Assembly: GCF_021545335.1 (NCBI RefSeq)
Contig: NZ_CP089312.1
Coordinates: forward strand, 3,782,001-3,846,000
Direction: 5' to 3'
DNA: 64,000 nt
Source of the DNA: Streptomyces sp. GQFP
GTDB lineage: Bacteria > Actinomycetota > Actinomycetes > Streptomycetales > Streptomycetaceae
Of this stretch, positions 23,131-31,642 are shown in pieces (positions within the stretch are counted from its first letter, which is position 1; every line of letters starts with the position of its first letter). Both the position numbers and the translations under genes were made by a program. The notes under the pieces were generated by a model. That model saw nothing but the letters and a program-made list of their open reading frames with translations. It was not told the origin of the DNA and did not search any database.

Positions 23131-25125
23131 TCACGCTCCCGTGGCGACGAGGAGGACGGCGACCACCAGGACGACGGTGCCGGCGAGCAGCGCGCTCACA
23201 TAGGTCTGTACGTTGCCGGTCTGGGCGCGCCGTACGCCGGCACCCAGCAGGCGGGGCACGGCGCTCGCGCCGCGTACGTAGGTGTCGACGACCTCTCGGT
23301 CGAGGAACCGGACGAGGGTGGCGCCGGCCTGGACCGGGCGGACGAACAGCGCCGTGTACAGGGCGTCCAGGTGGAAGCCGACAGCCGCGTGGCGATGCAG
23401 CGGGCCGAGCAGGAGTCGGCCGGGGTCCGCCGGGTCGGGTGCGCCGGCCATGTCTCCGTAGGCGGGGGTGTGGGTGGCGATGGCCTCGGCCTCGACCAGG
23501 CCGCCGTCCGCGTCCGGGTGGGCCGCGACCGCGCCCAGGGGGACGCGGGCCGCCAGGGCGGTGGTGTGGCGCCAGGCTCCGTAAGTGACGATGCCGCCGA
23601 CCAGCGCCACTCCCGTGCCGAGGACGGAAGTGGTGAGGGTCGGGGTCAGGTCGTGGCCGTCGAACCAGTCGGGCAGCCTGCCGTAGGCGAGCCCGCCCAG
23701 GGCGAGGGAGGGGATCGCGAGGACCCAGAGCACGGCGGTCATCGCGACGGGCTGCCTGCCGTGGTCCGGGGCCTCGGCGCCCTTGCCGCGGAAGGCAAGC
23801 AGCCACAGACGCATCGCGTAGGCGGCGGTGAGCAGGGCCGAGACCAGGCCGGCGACGAGGACGATCCAACCTGCGGCGTCCGGGATGCCCTCGGCGTGGC
23901 CGGTGGTGACGTGTTCGGCGGCGCCGAGGACGGACTCCTTGGAGAAGAAGCCGCTGAAGGGCGGGATCGCGGCGAGGGCGAGGAGCGCCACGGTCATCGT
24001 CCAGTAGGCGTCTGGGACGCGGGCGCGCAGGTTGCCCATACGGGACATGGCGGCCAGTGAGTTGGTGCCGGCGGCGTGGATGATCACGCCGGCCGCGAGG
24101 AACAGCAGCGCCTTGAAGGCGCCGTGGGTGAGGAGGTGGAAGACGGCGGCACCGCGGTCGCCGACGGCGAGGGCGCCGGTCATGTAGCCGAGCTGGCCGA
24201 TCGTCGAGTAGGCGAGGACGCGCTTGATGTCGTCCTGGGCGAGGGCGGCGAGGGCAGAGCCGGCCATCGTGACGGCGGCCATGACGGCGAGGACGACCAG
24301 TGCGGCCGAGGAGGCCGCGAAGACCGGGAGGAGCCGGGCGACGAAGTAGACACCGGCGGCGACCATCGTCGCGGCATGGATCAGCGCGGAGACGGGGGTG
24401 GGGCCCGCCATAGCGTCGGGGAGCCAGGTGTGCAGCGGGAACTGTGCCGACTTGCCCGCCACGCCGGCCAGGAGCAGCAGGGCGACCAGTGTCGGGTGGT
24501 CGAGGCCGCCGGTCGCGACGGTGCCGAGGATCTTCGTGATCCGGAAGGACCCGGCGTCGGTGGCGAGCGCGAACAGGCCGATCAGGAAGGGGACATCACC
24601 GAGCTTGGTGACGAGGAAGGCCTTGAGGGAGGCGGCGCGGGCCTCCGGGGTCTCCCAGTAGTGGCCGACCAGGAAGTACGAGCAGATGCCCATGATCTCC
24701 CAGCCGACCAGCAGCACCATCAGGTCGCCGGAGTAGACGACGAGCAGCATCGCGGAGGTGAACAGGGAGACGAGAGCGGCGTACGAGGGGTAGCGCGGGT
24801 CGTCGCGCAGATAGCCCGTCGAGTAGATCTGCACGCAGGTCGCGACCAGGCCGACCAGGACAGCGACGAGGGCGGCGAAGCCGTCGATGTGCAGGGCGAG
24901 TTCGACGGGGACCGAGCCGGTGGGTGTCAGCTCGGTGGCGGCGTCGACGGCCCGGTCGCCGCCCTGGCGTACGGCGACGACCACGGCGAGGGCGAGTGCC
25001 GTGAGGGTGGGCAGTACGGCGAGGGGGCGTACGAAGCCGGGGGCCGTGCGGCCCAGGAGCAGGCCGGCCGCGGCGCCCAGGAACGGGAGGAGGGGGACGA
25101 GGACGGCGAGGGTGGTCGTGGTCAC
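23131..25125 (-). CDS. nuoL2: NADH-quinone oxidoreductase subunit L, second copy
   Basis: A 664-residue distal pump subunit of complex I. Motifs: LVGWEIMGICSYFLVGHYWE, AGVAGKSAQFPLHTWLPDAMAGPTPVSALIHAATMVAAGVYFV, AYSTIGQLGYMTGALAVG and FSGFFSKE, ending in a long C-terminal region with the lateral helix and a final membrane anchor (VVLVVAVLLVATG). The middle of the C-terminal part has an insert rich in Asp/Pro/Gly. The GTG/ATG start at 25125 overlaps nuoK2. The full set of charged residues of the proton path appears present. Confidence 0.97.
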   Translation of the reverse strand: MTTTTLAVLVPLLPFLGAAAGLLLGRTAPGFVRPLAVLPTLTALALAVVVAVRQGGDRAVDAATELTPTGSVPVELALHIDGFAALVAVLVGLVATCVQIYSTGYLRDDPRYPSYAALVSLFTSAMLLVVYSGDLMVLLVGWEIMGICSYFLVGHYWETPEARAASLKAFLVTKLGDVPFLIGLFALATDAGSFRITKILGTVATGGLDHPTLVALLLLAGVAGKSAQFPLHTWLPDAMAGPTPVSALIHAATMVAAGVYFVARLLPVFAASSAALVVLAVMAAVTMAGSALAALAQDDIKRVLAYSTIGQLGYMTGALAVGDRGAAVFHLLTHGAFKALLFLAAGVIIHAAGTNSLAAMSRMGNLRARVPDAYWTMTVALLALAAIPPFSGFFSKESVLGAAEHVTTGHAEGIPDAAGWIVLVAGLVSALLTAAYAMRLWLLAFRGKGAEAPDHGRQPVAMTAVLWVLAIPSLALGGLAYGRLPDWFDGHDLTPTLTTSVLGTGVALVGGIVTYGAWRHTTALAARVPLGAVAAHPDADGGLVEAEAIATHTPAYGDMAGAPDPADPGRLLLGPLHRHAAVGFHLDALYTALFVRPVQAGATLVRFLDREVVDTYVRGASAVPRLLGAGVRRAQTGNVQTYVSALLAGTVVLVVAVLLVATGA

Positions 25126-25520
25126 GCGGTGGCCTCAGCCTTCTCGTCTTCCGTTTCCGTGCCGTCTGCGGCGTCCGTGCCGGTGGCTTCGTCGGGGCCG
25201 TGCGGTTCGGCGGTGTCGCGGAGCTTGTCGATGTCGGCGGTGCCGCGGTTGCGGTGGACGGCGAGGACGATCGCCAGGCCGATGCCGATCTCGGCGGCCG
25301 CGATGGCGATGGTGAACAGGGTGAGGGCCTGGCCGGAGTGCAGGGTCTCGCGGGCGGTCCTGCTCAGCCAGACGTCGAAGGCGACCAGGTTGAGGTTGAC
25401 GGCGTTGAGCATCAGCTCGACGGACATCAGGACCAGGATCGCGTTGCGGCGGGCGAGGACGCCGTAGAGGCCGGTGGAGAAAAGGAGGGCGGAGAGTACG
25501 GCGGGATAGGCGAGGTGCAT
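25122..25520 (-). CDS. nuoK2: NADH-quinone oxidoreductase subunit K, second copy
   Basis: A 132-residue membrane subunit with three hydrophobic segments: SALLFSTGLYGVLARRNAIL, LMSVELMLNAVNLNLVAF (the conserved Glu of helix 2) and LFTIAIAAAEIGIGLAIVLA (the second conserved Glu in AAAEIGIGLA). NuoK is normally about 100 residues; this one has an added acidic tail of about 30 residues (EPHGPDEATGTDAADGTETE and on). It overlaps nuoJ2 and nuoL2 at its ends. Confidence 0.96.
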   Translation of the reverse strand: MHLAYPAVLSALLFSTGLYGVLARRNAILVLMSVELMLNAVNLNLVAFDVWLSRTARETLHSGQALTLFTIAIAAAEIGIGLAIVLAVHRNRGTADIDKLRDTAEPHGPDEATGTDAADGTETEDEKAEATA

Positions 25521-26215
25521 CAGAGGGCACCTTCCTGCTCTGCCGGGTTGTTTAGCTCGATCGGGTGATTCCGGGAATCCGGGACAGAGGGGGAACTACC
25601 GGTCGCGGCTCGGGAGTTCACAGGGGGAGAACTCGACTCCGCCTTCGTCTTGCGGGACAGGACGATCGCCCCGACCAGGGCCGCGAGGAGAAGTACGGAG
25701 AGGGCCTCGAAGGGCAGGACCCAGTTCTGGAAGAGGCTCGCACCGGTGACGGCGGTGGAGCCGGCTGCGGCACCGTCCAGGTCGATCCAGGTCGTGCGGA
25801 AGGCGTCGACGACGACCCAGACCAGGGCGGCGGCCGAGGAGAGGGCAACGGCGAGGGCGGCCCACCGGTTGCCGGAGTCGGCGTCCGGGGAGCGGCCGAT
25901 GGGGGCCCTGGTGAGCATCAGACCGAAGAGAAGGAGGACGACGACGGAACCGACGTAGATGAGGACCTGTACCCAGGCGATGAACTCGGCTGTGAGGAGG
26001 AGGTACTCGACGGCGAGGCCGCCGAGGGTCACCACCAGCCACAGGGCGGCGTGCACCAGCTGCCGGGTGGTGACGGTGACGAGCGCGGCGCCGAAGGTGA
26101 CCAGGCCGACGAGGAGGAAGGCGATCTCGACGCCGGTCGGGGAGAGGAAGCCGTGGGTGTCGGAGGCGGCGGTCGTGGTGCGTGCTGCCGTCGCGGCGGC
26201 TGCGGCAAGGCTCAC
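25520..26215 (-). CDS. nuoJ2: NADH-quinone oxidoreductase subunit J, second copy
   Basis: A 231-residue membrane subunit with five hydrophobic segments. It carries EIAFLLVGLVTFGAALVTVT, LVHAALWLVVTLGGLAVEYLLL (with the pi-bulge region typical of NuoJ), AEFIAWVQVLIYVGSVVVLLLFGLML and a last segment LSVLLLAALVGAIVLS. The hydrophilic C-terminal tail (about 35 residues, rich in Ser/Pro/Asn) is unusual. I take GTG 26215, which overlaps the nuoI2 stop (GTGA); the frame is open to 26467 without family similarity. Confidence 0.95.
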   Translation of the reverse strand: MSLAAAAATAARTTTAASDTHGFLSPTGVEIAFLLVGLVTFGAALVTVTTRQLVHAALWLVVTLGGLAVEYLLLTAEFIAWVQVLIYVGSVVVLLLFGLMLTRAPIGRSPDADSGNRWAALAVALSSAAALVWVVVDAFRTTWIDLDGAAAGSTAVTGASLFQNWVLPFEALSVLLLAALVGAIVLSRKTKAESSSPPVNSRAATGSSPSVPDSRNHPIELNNPAEQEGAL

Positions 26216-26793
26216 GAGTTCCCCTCCTGCGGCTCGGGCTGCTGAGGTCCGGTCTCCTGCGGCTCGGGCTGGGTGGCCGCCAGCTTCTCCGCCGCTTTGC
26301 GGGCCGCCGCGATCTCCTTCGGTTCCTCGGCTGCGGGGTCGAGGGCGGGCGGGGCCGGGACCGTCCACATCCACTCGCGGAGCTTGTCGCGTTCGTGGGT
26401 GAGTTCGTGGATGTCGGTCTCGGCGTACTCGAACTCCGGGGACCAGAAGAGGGCGTCGAAGGGGCACACCTCGATGCAGATACCGCAGTACATGCAGAGG
26501 GAGAAGTCGATGGCGAAACGGTCGAGGACGTTACGGCTGCGCTCGCGGCCCCCGGGGGCCGCGGCCGGGACCGTCTCCTTGTGGGAGTCGATGTAGATGC
26601 ACCAGTCCGGGCACTCGCGGGCGCACAGCATGCAGACCGTGCAGTTCTCCTCGAAGAGTCCGATGACTCCGCGGCTGCGGGGCGGGAGGTCGGGCTGGGC
26701 GTCCGGGTACTGCGCGGTGACGGTCTTCTTCGTCATCGTGCGGAGGGTGACGGCCAGGCCCTTGGCCAGTCCTGAGCCAGGGATGGGGGCCAC
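26212..26793 (-). CDS. nuoI2: NADH-quinone oxidoreductase subunit I, second copy (2x[4Fe-4S])
   Basis: A 193-residue ferredoxin-like peripheral subunit. Both tetranuclear clusters are intact: CTVCMLCARECPDWC and CMYCGICIEVCPFDAL. It passes electrons from the input side to NuoB (N2). The start is a GTG at 26793 that overlaps the nuoH2 stop (TAGTG). The C-terminus has an extended Ala/Glu-rich tail with a repeated PQQPEPQE-like element (ATQPEPQETGPQQPEPQEGN), not usual in NuoI. Since NuoE, F and G are not encoded nearby, its electron donor is open. Confidence 0.96.
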   Translation of the reverse strand: MAPIPGSGLAKGLAVTLRTMTKKTVTAQYPDAQPDLPPRSRGVIGLFEENCTVCMLCARECPDWCIYIDSHKETVPAAAPGGRERSRNVLDRFAIDFSLCMYCGICIEVCPFDALFWSPEFEYAETDIHELTHERDKLREWMWTVPAPPALDPAAEEPKEIAAARKAAEKLAATQPEPQETGPQQPEPQEGNS

Positions 26794-27761
26794 TAGGAGA
26801 TCACCACCTTGACGATGCCGGTGAGGGCGATCTGGGCGAGGGAAAGGGGGACGAGGAGGGTCCAGGCGAGCTTCTGGAGCTGGTCCTCGCGCAGGCGGGG
26901 GTAGGTGACGCGCAGCCAGATGACGACGAAGGCGAGGACGGCTGTCTTGAGGAGGGTCCAGACCCAGCCGAGGCCGTCGGCAGCCCAGGGGCCGTGCCAG
27001 CCGCCCAGGAAGAGGACGGTGGTGAGGCCGCACAGGACGACGATCCCGGCGTACTCGGCGAGGAGGAAGAGGGCGAAGCGGAGGCCGGTGTACTCGGTGT
27101 AGGCGCCGAAGATGATCTCCGAGTCGGCCACCGGCATGTCGAAGGGGGGCCGTTGGAGTTCGGCGAGGCCGGCGACGAAGAAGACGATCGCGCCGACGAT
27201 CTGCCAGGGCAGCCACCACCACTCGAAGGCGTCGACGATGCCGGGGAGCGAGACCGTGCCGGCGGCCATCGCGACCGAGGCGGCGGTCAGCAGCATCGGG
27301 AGTTCGTAGGCGAGGAGTTGAGCGGCGGTGCGCAGGCCGCCGAGGAGGGAGAACTTGTTGGCCGACGCCCAGCCGGCCATCAGCGAGCCGAGGACGCCGA
27401 CGCCCATGACGGCGAGGACGAAGAAGATGCCCGCGTCGACGACCTCGCCGACGGCGCCCTCGCCCGGGCCGATCGGGATGGCGAGGAGGACGAGGAGGTA
27501 CGGGAGGAGGGCCACGGCCGGGGCCAGTTGGAAGATACGGCGGTCGGCTCCGGCCGGGACGATGTCTTCCTTCTGGGCGAACTTGACGCCGTCGGCGACG
27601 AGTTGGGCCCAGCCGTGGAAGCCACCGGCGTACATCGGGCCGAGGCGGCCCTGCATATGGGCCATCACCTTGTGCTCGGTCTGACCGACGATCAGGGGGA
27701 AGGTGAGGAAGACGACGAAGACGATCAGGAGTCGCAGGGCGACGTCGAGCGCGTCGTTCAC
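26793..27761 (-). CDS. nuoH2: NADH-quinone oxidoreductase subunit H, second copy
   Basis: A 322-residue membrane subunit with about eight hydrophobic segments that forms the quinone chamber with NuoB and NuoD. Motifs: KVMAHMQGRLGPMYAGGFHGWAQ, VADGVKFAQKEDIVP, VGVLGSLMAGWASANKFSLLGGLRT, LPMLLTAASVAMAAGTVSL and RPPFDMPVADSEIIFGAYTEYTG, including the loop Glu/Asp residues that line the quinone site. Start ATG at 27761 overlaps nuoC2 by 4 nt. Its partner NuoD is missing from this operon. Confidence 0.97.
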   Translation of the reverse strand: MNDALDVALRLLIVFVVFLTFPLIVGQTEHKVMAHMQGRLGPMYAGGFHGWAQLVADGVKFAQKEDIVPAGADRRIFQLAPAVALLPYLLVLLAIPIGPGEGAVGEVVDAGIFFVLAVMGVGVLGSLMAGWASANKFSLLGGLRTAAQLLAYELPMLLTAASVAMAAGTVSLPGIVDAFEWWWLPWQIVGAIVFFVAGLAELQRPPFDMPVADSEIIFGAYTEYTGLRFALFLLAEYAGIVVLCGLTTVLFLGGWHGPWAADGLGWVWTLLKTAVLAFVVIWLRVTYPRLREDQLQKLAWTLLVPLSLAQIALTGIVKVVIS

Positions 27762-29017
27762 TGCGAGCCTCCTGAGGGGTTCTCGGGGGTGCCCTTTTCG
27801 GGGGCGGGGTCCTCCGGGGTCGGGGTTTCCGGGGCGGGCGCTTCTGGTGCAGGAGCTTCCCGGGCAGGGGCTTCCGGTGCAGGGGCCTCGGTCGGTGCAG
27901 GGGCCTTGGTCGGTTCGGAGGCCTCGGTCGGTTCAGGGGCCTTCGGGGTGGGCTCGTCGAAGGCGGGGCGGGCGTGGTGCCAGGGGGCGTCCGCCGTGGG
28001 GGGCGGCTTGGGGGCCTCTGTCGGCGGGGGCTCGGGAGCGGCGGCCTCGGTCGGCGGTGTCTGGGGGCGCTGCGATGCCGAGCCCTGGCTTGCGCTGCGC
28101 GACCGGCGGGGGGTGGCCGACGGGGCGGCCTCCGCGGGGGTGCCTTCCGTTGCCCGGGGCGAGCCTGCCGGGGTCTGGCCCGCCGGGGATGCCGGGGACT
28201 GGCCCGCCGGGGATGCCGGGGACGGGTCTGCCGGGGACTGGCTTGCCGGGCCTGCCAGGGCCTGGCCCGCCGGGGTCTGGCCCGCCGGGGTCTGGCCCGC
28301 CGGGGACTGGCTTGCCGGGCCCGCCGGGGACTGGCCCGCCGAGGCCTGGCTTGCTGAGCCTTCCGAGGTCGTGCGGGTGCGGCGTGCCGGGCGGTCGGTG
28401 GGCGTGCGGCCGGCGGCTGCTCGGGGCGGGCGGGTCGGGGCCGGGGGGAGTTGGCCCTTCAGGGGGCCCCATTCGTTGGGGTCGGGGACGCCCGGTGGGA
28501 GCATCTGGCGGCGCTTGGGGCCGCCGTGCTCCGACTCCCCCGGTTCCTTGGCGCCCGGCCATGCCTTGGCTACACGGGCCGCCAGTACGAAGTCCTTGCG
28601 GAGGGGGTGGCCCTCGAAGGTTTCCGGGAGGAGGAGGTGGTCCAGGCCCGGGTGGCCCTCGAAACGTACGCCGAACATTTCGTGGGTCTCGCGCTCGTGC
28701 CAGGCGGCGCCCGCGTAGACGTCCACGAGGGAAGGGAGTACGGGGGACTCGTGCGGGACTGTCGTGCGTACGAGGAGACGGCGGACCGGGGAGAGGGCGA
28801 CCACGTGGGCTGCGACGCGGAAGCCGGTGCCCGGTTCGTCGACCGCGCTGAGCCAGTCGAAGTAGGTGCAGGAGAGGCGGTCGCGCGCTGTCTCCAGGGC
28901 TGCCGTCCAGGAGGTCGGGGGTACGTCGACGGTCAGGACGTCGTAGGACTCCTCGGCCGTGGCCTCCGTACCGAAGAGGTCCTCGGTGGGGGCGGGCAGC
29001 CAGCCGGTTGCCGTCAC
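27758..29017 (-). CDS. nuoC2: NADH-quinone oxidoreductase subunit C, second copy, with long repeat tail
   Basis: A 419-residue protein. About residues 1-180 are a normal NuoC (30-kDa subunit), with the signature AAWHERETHEMFGVRFEGHP and DHLLLPETFEGHPLRKDF. Residues from about 190 onward form a low-complexity tail of some 230 residues: first SQSPAGQTPAGQTPAGQALA-type five-residue repeats, then Pro/Ala/Glu/Thr repeats (APAPEAPAREAPAPEAPAPE). The tail is in frame to the stop, which overlaps the nuoH2 start, so it seems translated. Codon use stays GC-rich. NuoC proteins are normally under 250 residues. nuoD is neither fused here nor present next to it. Confidence 0.93.
   Translation of the reverse strand: MTATGWLPAPTEDLFGTEATAEESYDVLTVDVPPTSWTAALETARDRLSCTYFDWLSAVDEPGTGFRVAAHVVALSPVRRLLVRTTVPHESPVLPSLVDVYAGAAWHERETHEMFGVRFEGHPGLDHLLLPETFEGHPLRKDFVLAARVAKAWPGAKEPGESEHGGPKRRQMLPPGVPDPNEWGPLKGQLPPAPTRPPRAAAGRTPTDRPARRTRTTSEGSASQASAGQSPAGPASQSPAGQTPAGQTPAGQALAGPASQSPADPSPASPAGQSPASPAGQTPAGSPRATEGTPAEAAPSATPRRSRSASQGSASQRPQTPPTEAAAPEPPPTEAPKPPPTADAPWHHARPAFDEPTPKAPEPTEASEPTKAPAPTEAPAPEAPAREAPAPEAPAPETPTPEDPAPEKGTPENPSGGSQ
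28165..28345 (-). repeat. 15-nt tandem repeats inside nuoC2
   Basis: About ten degenerate copies of a 15-nt unit read on the plus strand as CTGGCCCGCCGGGGT, encoding PAGQT/PAGQS/PASQS on the minus strand. This is the core of the NuoC2 tail and a likely slippage hot spot. Confidence 0.85.
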
Positions 29018-29634
29018 CTGTTCGACTCCCCTGCGGCCGGCGGCTGCACCAGGGGGCTCTGGAGTGCGGCCGGGGACGGGCGGGTCGATCGGGCGGACGC
29101 GTACCGCTCGCCCAGGGACTCGCGGGCGATCTTCTCCTGGAGTTTGAGGATGCCCTGGAGGAGGGCCTCGGGGCGGGGTGGGCAGCCGGGGACGTAGACG
29201 TCGACCGGGATGATCTGGTCGACGCCCTTCGTCACGGAGTAGGAGTCCCAGTAGGGGCCGCCGCAGTTGCTGCAGGCGCCGAAGGAGATGACGTACTTCG
29301 GCTCGGGCATCTGTTCGTAGAGGCGGCGTACCGCAGGGGCCATCTTGTCCGTGACCGTGCCCGAGACCACCATCAGGTCGGCCTGGCGGGGGCCGGGGGC
29401 GAAGGGGATCACGCCGAGGCGGATGAAGTCGTGGCGGGCCATGGACGCGGCGATGAACTCGATGGCGCAGCAGGCGAGGCCGAAGTTGAAGACCCAGAGC
29501 GAGTAGCGGCGGCCCCAGTTCAGGACCACCTTCATCGGTTCGGGGGCCAGGCGGGCGAGGGCGCCCAGCCGTTTCGGCTCCGGCAGCAGAACGGGAACCG
29601 ATTCCCGTGAATTCGTTTCTGGCGTCACGTCCAT
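29014..29634 (-). CDS. nuoB2: NADH-quinone oxidoreductase subunit B, second copy
   Basis: A 206-residue subunit that holds cluster N2, the direct donor to quinone. The four ligands are present: the tandem Cys pair in FGLACCAIEFIA, then SFGACSNCGGPYWDSY and VYVPGCPPRPEALL. It starts at ATG 29634, inside the end of nuoA2 (10-nt overlap), and overlaps nuoC2 at its 3' end. Residues 1-25 and the last 25 are hydrophilic extensions. Intact N2 ligands argue for a working electron path. Confidence 0.97.
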   Translation of the reverse strand: MDVTPETNSRESVPVLLPEPKRLGALARLAPEPMKVVLNWGRRYSLWVFNFGLACCAIEFIAASMARHDFIRLGVIPFAPGPRQADLMVVSGTVTDKMAPAVRRLYEQMPEPKYVISFGACSNCGGPYWDSYSVTKGVDQIIPVDVYVPGCPPRPEALLQGILKLQEKIARESLGERYASARSTRPSPAALQSPLVQPPAAGESNR

Positions 29635-30056
29635 GTCAGGACGCCCTTCTTGTATGCGTAGAGCAGGCCGACGGCCAGGAAGCCGAGGAAGATGAACATC
29701 TCGACGAGGGTGGTCGCGCCGTAGCCCGGGGCGGCGAAGACGGTGGCCCAGGGGAACAGGAAGATCGAGTCGACGGCGAAGATGACGTAGAGGAAGGCAT
29801 AGACGTAGTAGCGGACCTGGGTGTGGGCCCAGCCCTCGCCGACGGGGTCGACACCGCACTCGTACGTCATGAGCTTCTCGGGGGTCGGGACCACGGGGCG
29901 CAGCAGGCGGCCGGCCCCGAAGGCGACCGCGACGAAGAGCACGCCCACGACGGCGAGCAGGCCGACGACGGAGTAGGACTGGAAGTACTCCGACGCCGCG
30001 ATGTACCCCATGTGTTCAGTGTGCTCCGTCGCGGCGGTGGCGGTCGGTGCCTGCAC
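29625..30056 (-). CDS. nuoA2: NADH-quinone oxidoreductase subunit A, second copy
   Basis: A 143-residue membrane subunit with three hydrophobic segments (SVVGLLAVVGVLFVAVAFG, YYVYAFLYVIFAVDSIFLFPW, LVEMFIFLGFLAVGLLYAY). The conserved loop KLMTYECGVDPVGEGWAHTQVRYY includes the Cys that marks active/deactive states in other species. It is the first gene of the operon; the start at 30056 leaves about 210 nt to the divergent sensor kinase gene, which must hold both promoters. Confidence 0.97.
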   Translation of the reverse strand: MQAPTATAATEHTEHMGYIAASEYFQSYSVVGLLAVVGVLFVAVAFGAGRLLRPVVPTPEKLMTYECGVDPVGEGWAHTQVRYYVYAFLYVIFAVDSIFLFPWATVFAAPGYGATTLVEMFIFLGFLAVGLLYAYKKGVLTWT

Positions 30057-30265
30057 GTCCGTCCCTCGCTCCCTGGCCTCGTCACGTCTCGCCCCTGGCG
30101 TTCGGCGATCTGTACGGACGGGAGTCTAGGGCCTGCTAAAGAGACCGTAAGCAGCCCGTCACGCATGGCCATGCCCGAAGTGATGTGCAAGGTGGGGTTT
30201 TCCCCCGGGTCGGCGGGCGGTCCGCCTCATGGCGCCGGGGCGCGGCGGCGGGCAGGCTGGCGAAC

Positions 30266-31477
30266 ATGACCGCACGTATCACCGCCACCAGCGCGGAAAC
30301 CGAGGGCGACCGACTGCCCCCTGCCCGTTTCGCCCTCGACCCGCACACCTGGAAGGAGATCGCCCATCTCCTGGCCAACCTGCCGATGGCGTTGTTCGGT
30401 TTTGTGTACGTGGTGACCGTGGTGTCGACGGGGTTCTTCCTCACGTTCACGGTGATCGGCGTCCCGCTGCTCGCCGCCGGGTTGATGGGCGCACGCCAGT
30501 TGGGCCGGATCGAACGGGCGCGGGCCAGGGTGCTGCTCGGGGTGCGGGTGGACGAGCCGAGTCCGCTGCCGCTGGCCGGGCGGGGCGCCCGTGGCCAGGA
30601 GCTCGGGTTCTTCGGGCAGTTGTGGATGGCGTTGAAGGACCCGGTCGGCTGGCGGACCATCCTGTACGACTTCGTGCGGCTCCCGTGGGCCGTCCTCACC
30701 TTCACTGTCGTGCTCGTGTCGTTGTTCGTGCTGTGGCCGGTGCTGCCGTTCGTGGCGCGGGGGCTCACCAACGTGGACCGGGCGATGGTGCGCGGGCTGC
30801 TGTCGCCCTCCGACGAGCTGGAACGCCGTATCGCCGAACTGGAGTCCGACCGGGGGGTCGTGGTCGACACTGCCGCCGCCGATCTGCGGCGGATCGAGCG
30901 CGATCTGCACGACGGGGCGCAGGCCCGGCTCGTGAACCTCGCGATGGGGCTCGGGCTGGCCAAGGAGAAGCTGCTGGAGGGCCAGGCCGACGAACACGTG
31001 GCGGCGATGGTCGAGGAGGCGCACGGCGAGGTGAAACTCGCGCTGCAGGAGCTGCGCGATCTGGCGCGCGGGATCCATCCGGCCGTGCTGACGGACCGGG
31101 GGCTGGATGCCGCGCTGTCCTCGGTGGCTTCGCGGTGCACGGTGCCGGTGCAGGTCACGGCCGATCTGCCGGCCAGGCCGGCCGCCGCCATCGAGGGCAT
31201 CGCCTACTTCACGGTCTCCGAGCTGCTCCAGAACATCAGCAAGCACAGCGGGGCGCGGAACGCCTCCGTCGATGTGTGGCGTACCGAGGACCGGCTGCTG
31301 ATCCAGGTCTGGGACGACGGGCGGGGCGGTGCGCGGCTGGACGGCGGTACGGGGATGGCGGGGCTCGCGGACCGGCTGGGCGCGGTGGACGGGCTGTTCG
31401 TCATCGAGTCGCCCGAGGGCGGACCCACGACGGTCACGGCCGAGTTGCCCTGGCGGGAGCGGGTCGAGCAGTCGTAG
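30266..31477 (+). CDS. Sensor histidine kinase (HisKA_3, NarL-type) 1
   Basis: A 403-residue membrane kinase. Residues about 30-180 form the four-helix 'Sensor' domain typical of Streptomyces kinases (EIAHLLANLPMALFGFVYVV, STGFFLTFTVIGVPLLAAGL, LPWAVLTFTVVLVSLFVLWP). The dimerisation/phosphoacceptor helix has RRIERDLHDGAQARL with His at residue 215, and the ATP domain follows (SELLQNISKHSGA, VWDDGRGGA, GLADRLGAVDG). It is divergent from nuoA2 and tandem to a paralogue, with one response regulator downstream. Signal unknown. ATG 30266 is chosen because the frame upstream is not conserved-looking. Confidence 0.92.
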   Translation: MTARITATSAETEGDRLPPARFALDPHTWKEIAHLLANLPMALFGFVYVVTVVSTGFFLTFTVIGVPLLAAGLMGARQLGRIERARARVLLGVRVDEPSPLPLAGRGARGQELGFFGQLWMALKDPVGWRTILYDFVRLPWAVLTFTVVLVSLFVLWPVLPFVARGLTNVDRAMVRGLLSPSDELERRIAELESDRGVVVDTAAADLRRIERDLHDGAQARLVNLAMGLGLAKEKLLEGQADEHVAAMVEEAHGEVKLALQELRDLARGIHPAVLTDRGLDAALSSVASRCTVPVQVTADLPARPAAAIEGIAYFTVSELLQNISKHSGARNASVDVWRTEDRLLIQVWDDGRGGARLDGGTGMAGLADRLGAVDGLFVIESPEGGPTTVTAELPWRERVEQS

Positions 31478-31642
31478 GCAGGGCTTTCTTTTCAGGGTTT
31501 TGGTAGGGAAAACCCCCGGGGGAAGACGCCTACGTGCTCCATGGTCCGTGGGGGTCGGGGCGAGCAGGCTGATGGCAGGCGAACAGGGCAGCGGCGGGCG
31601 CGCCGACTGGGACTCGTAGGACTAGTAGGACGGACTGGGGCG

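Noticed and set aside
27758..28560. NuoC2 tail as a separate gene or a frameshift artefact
   Set aside because: No ribosome site or start separates it, the tail is in frame with NuoC, and its stop overlaps the nuoH2 start as elsewhere in the operon. A sequencing error cannot be fully excluded.
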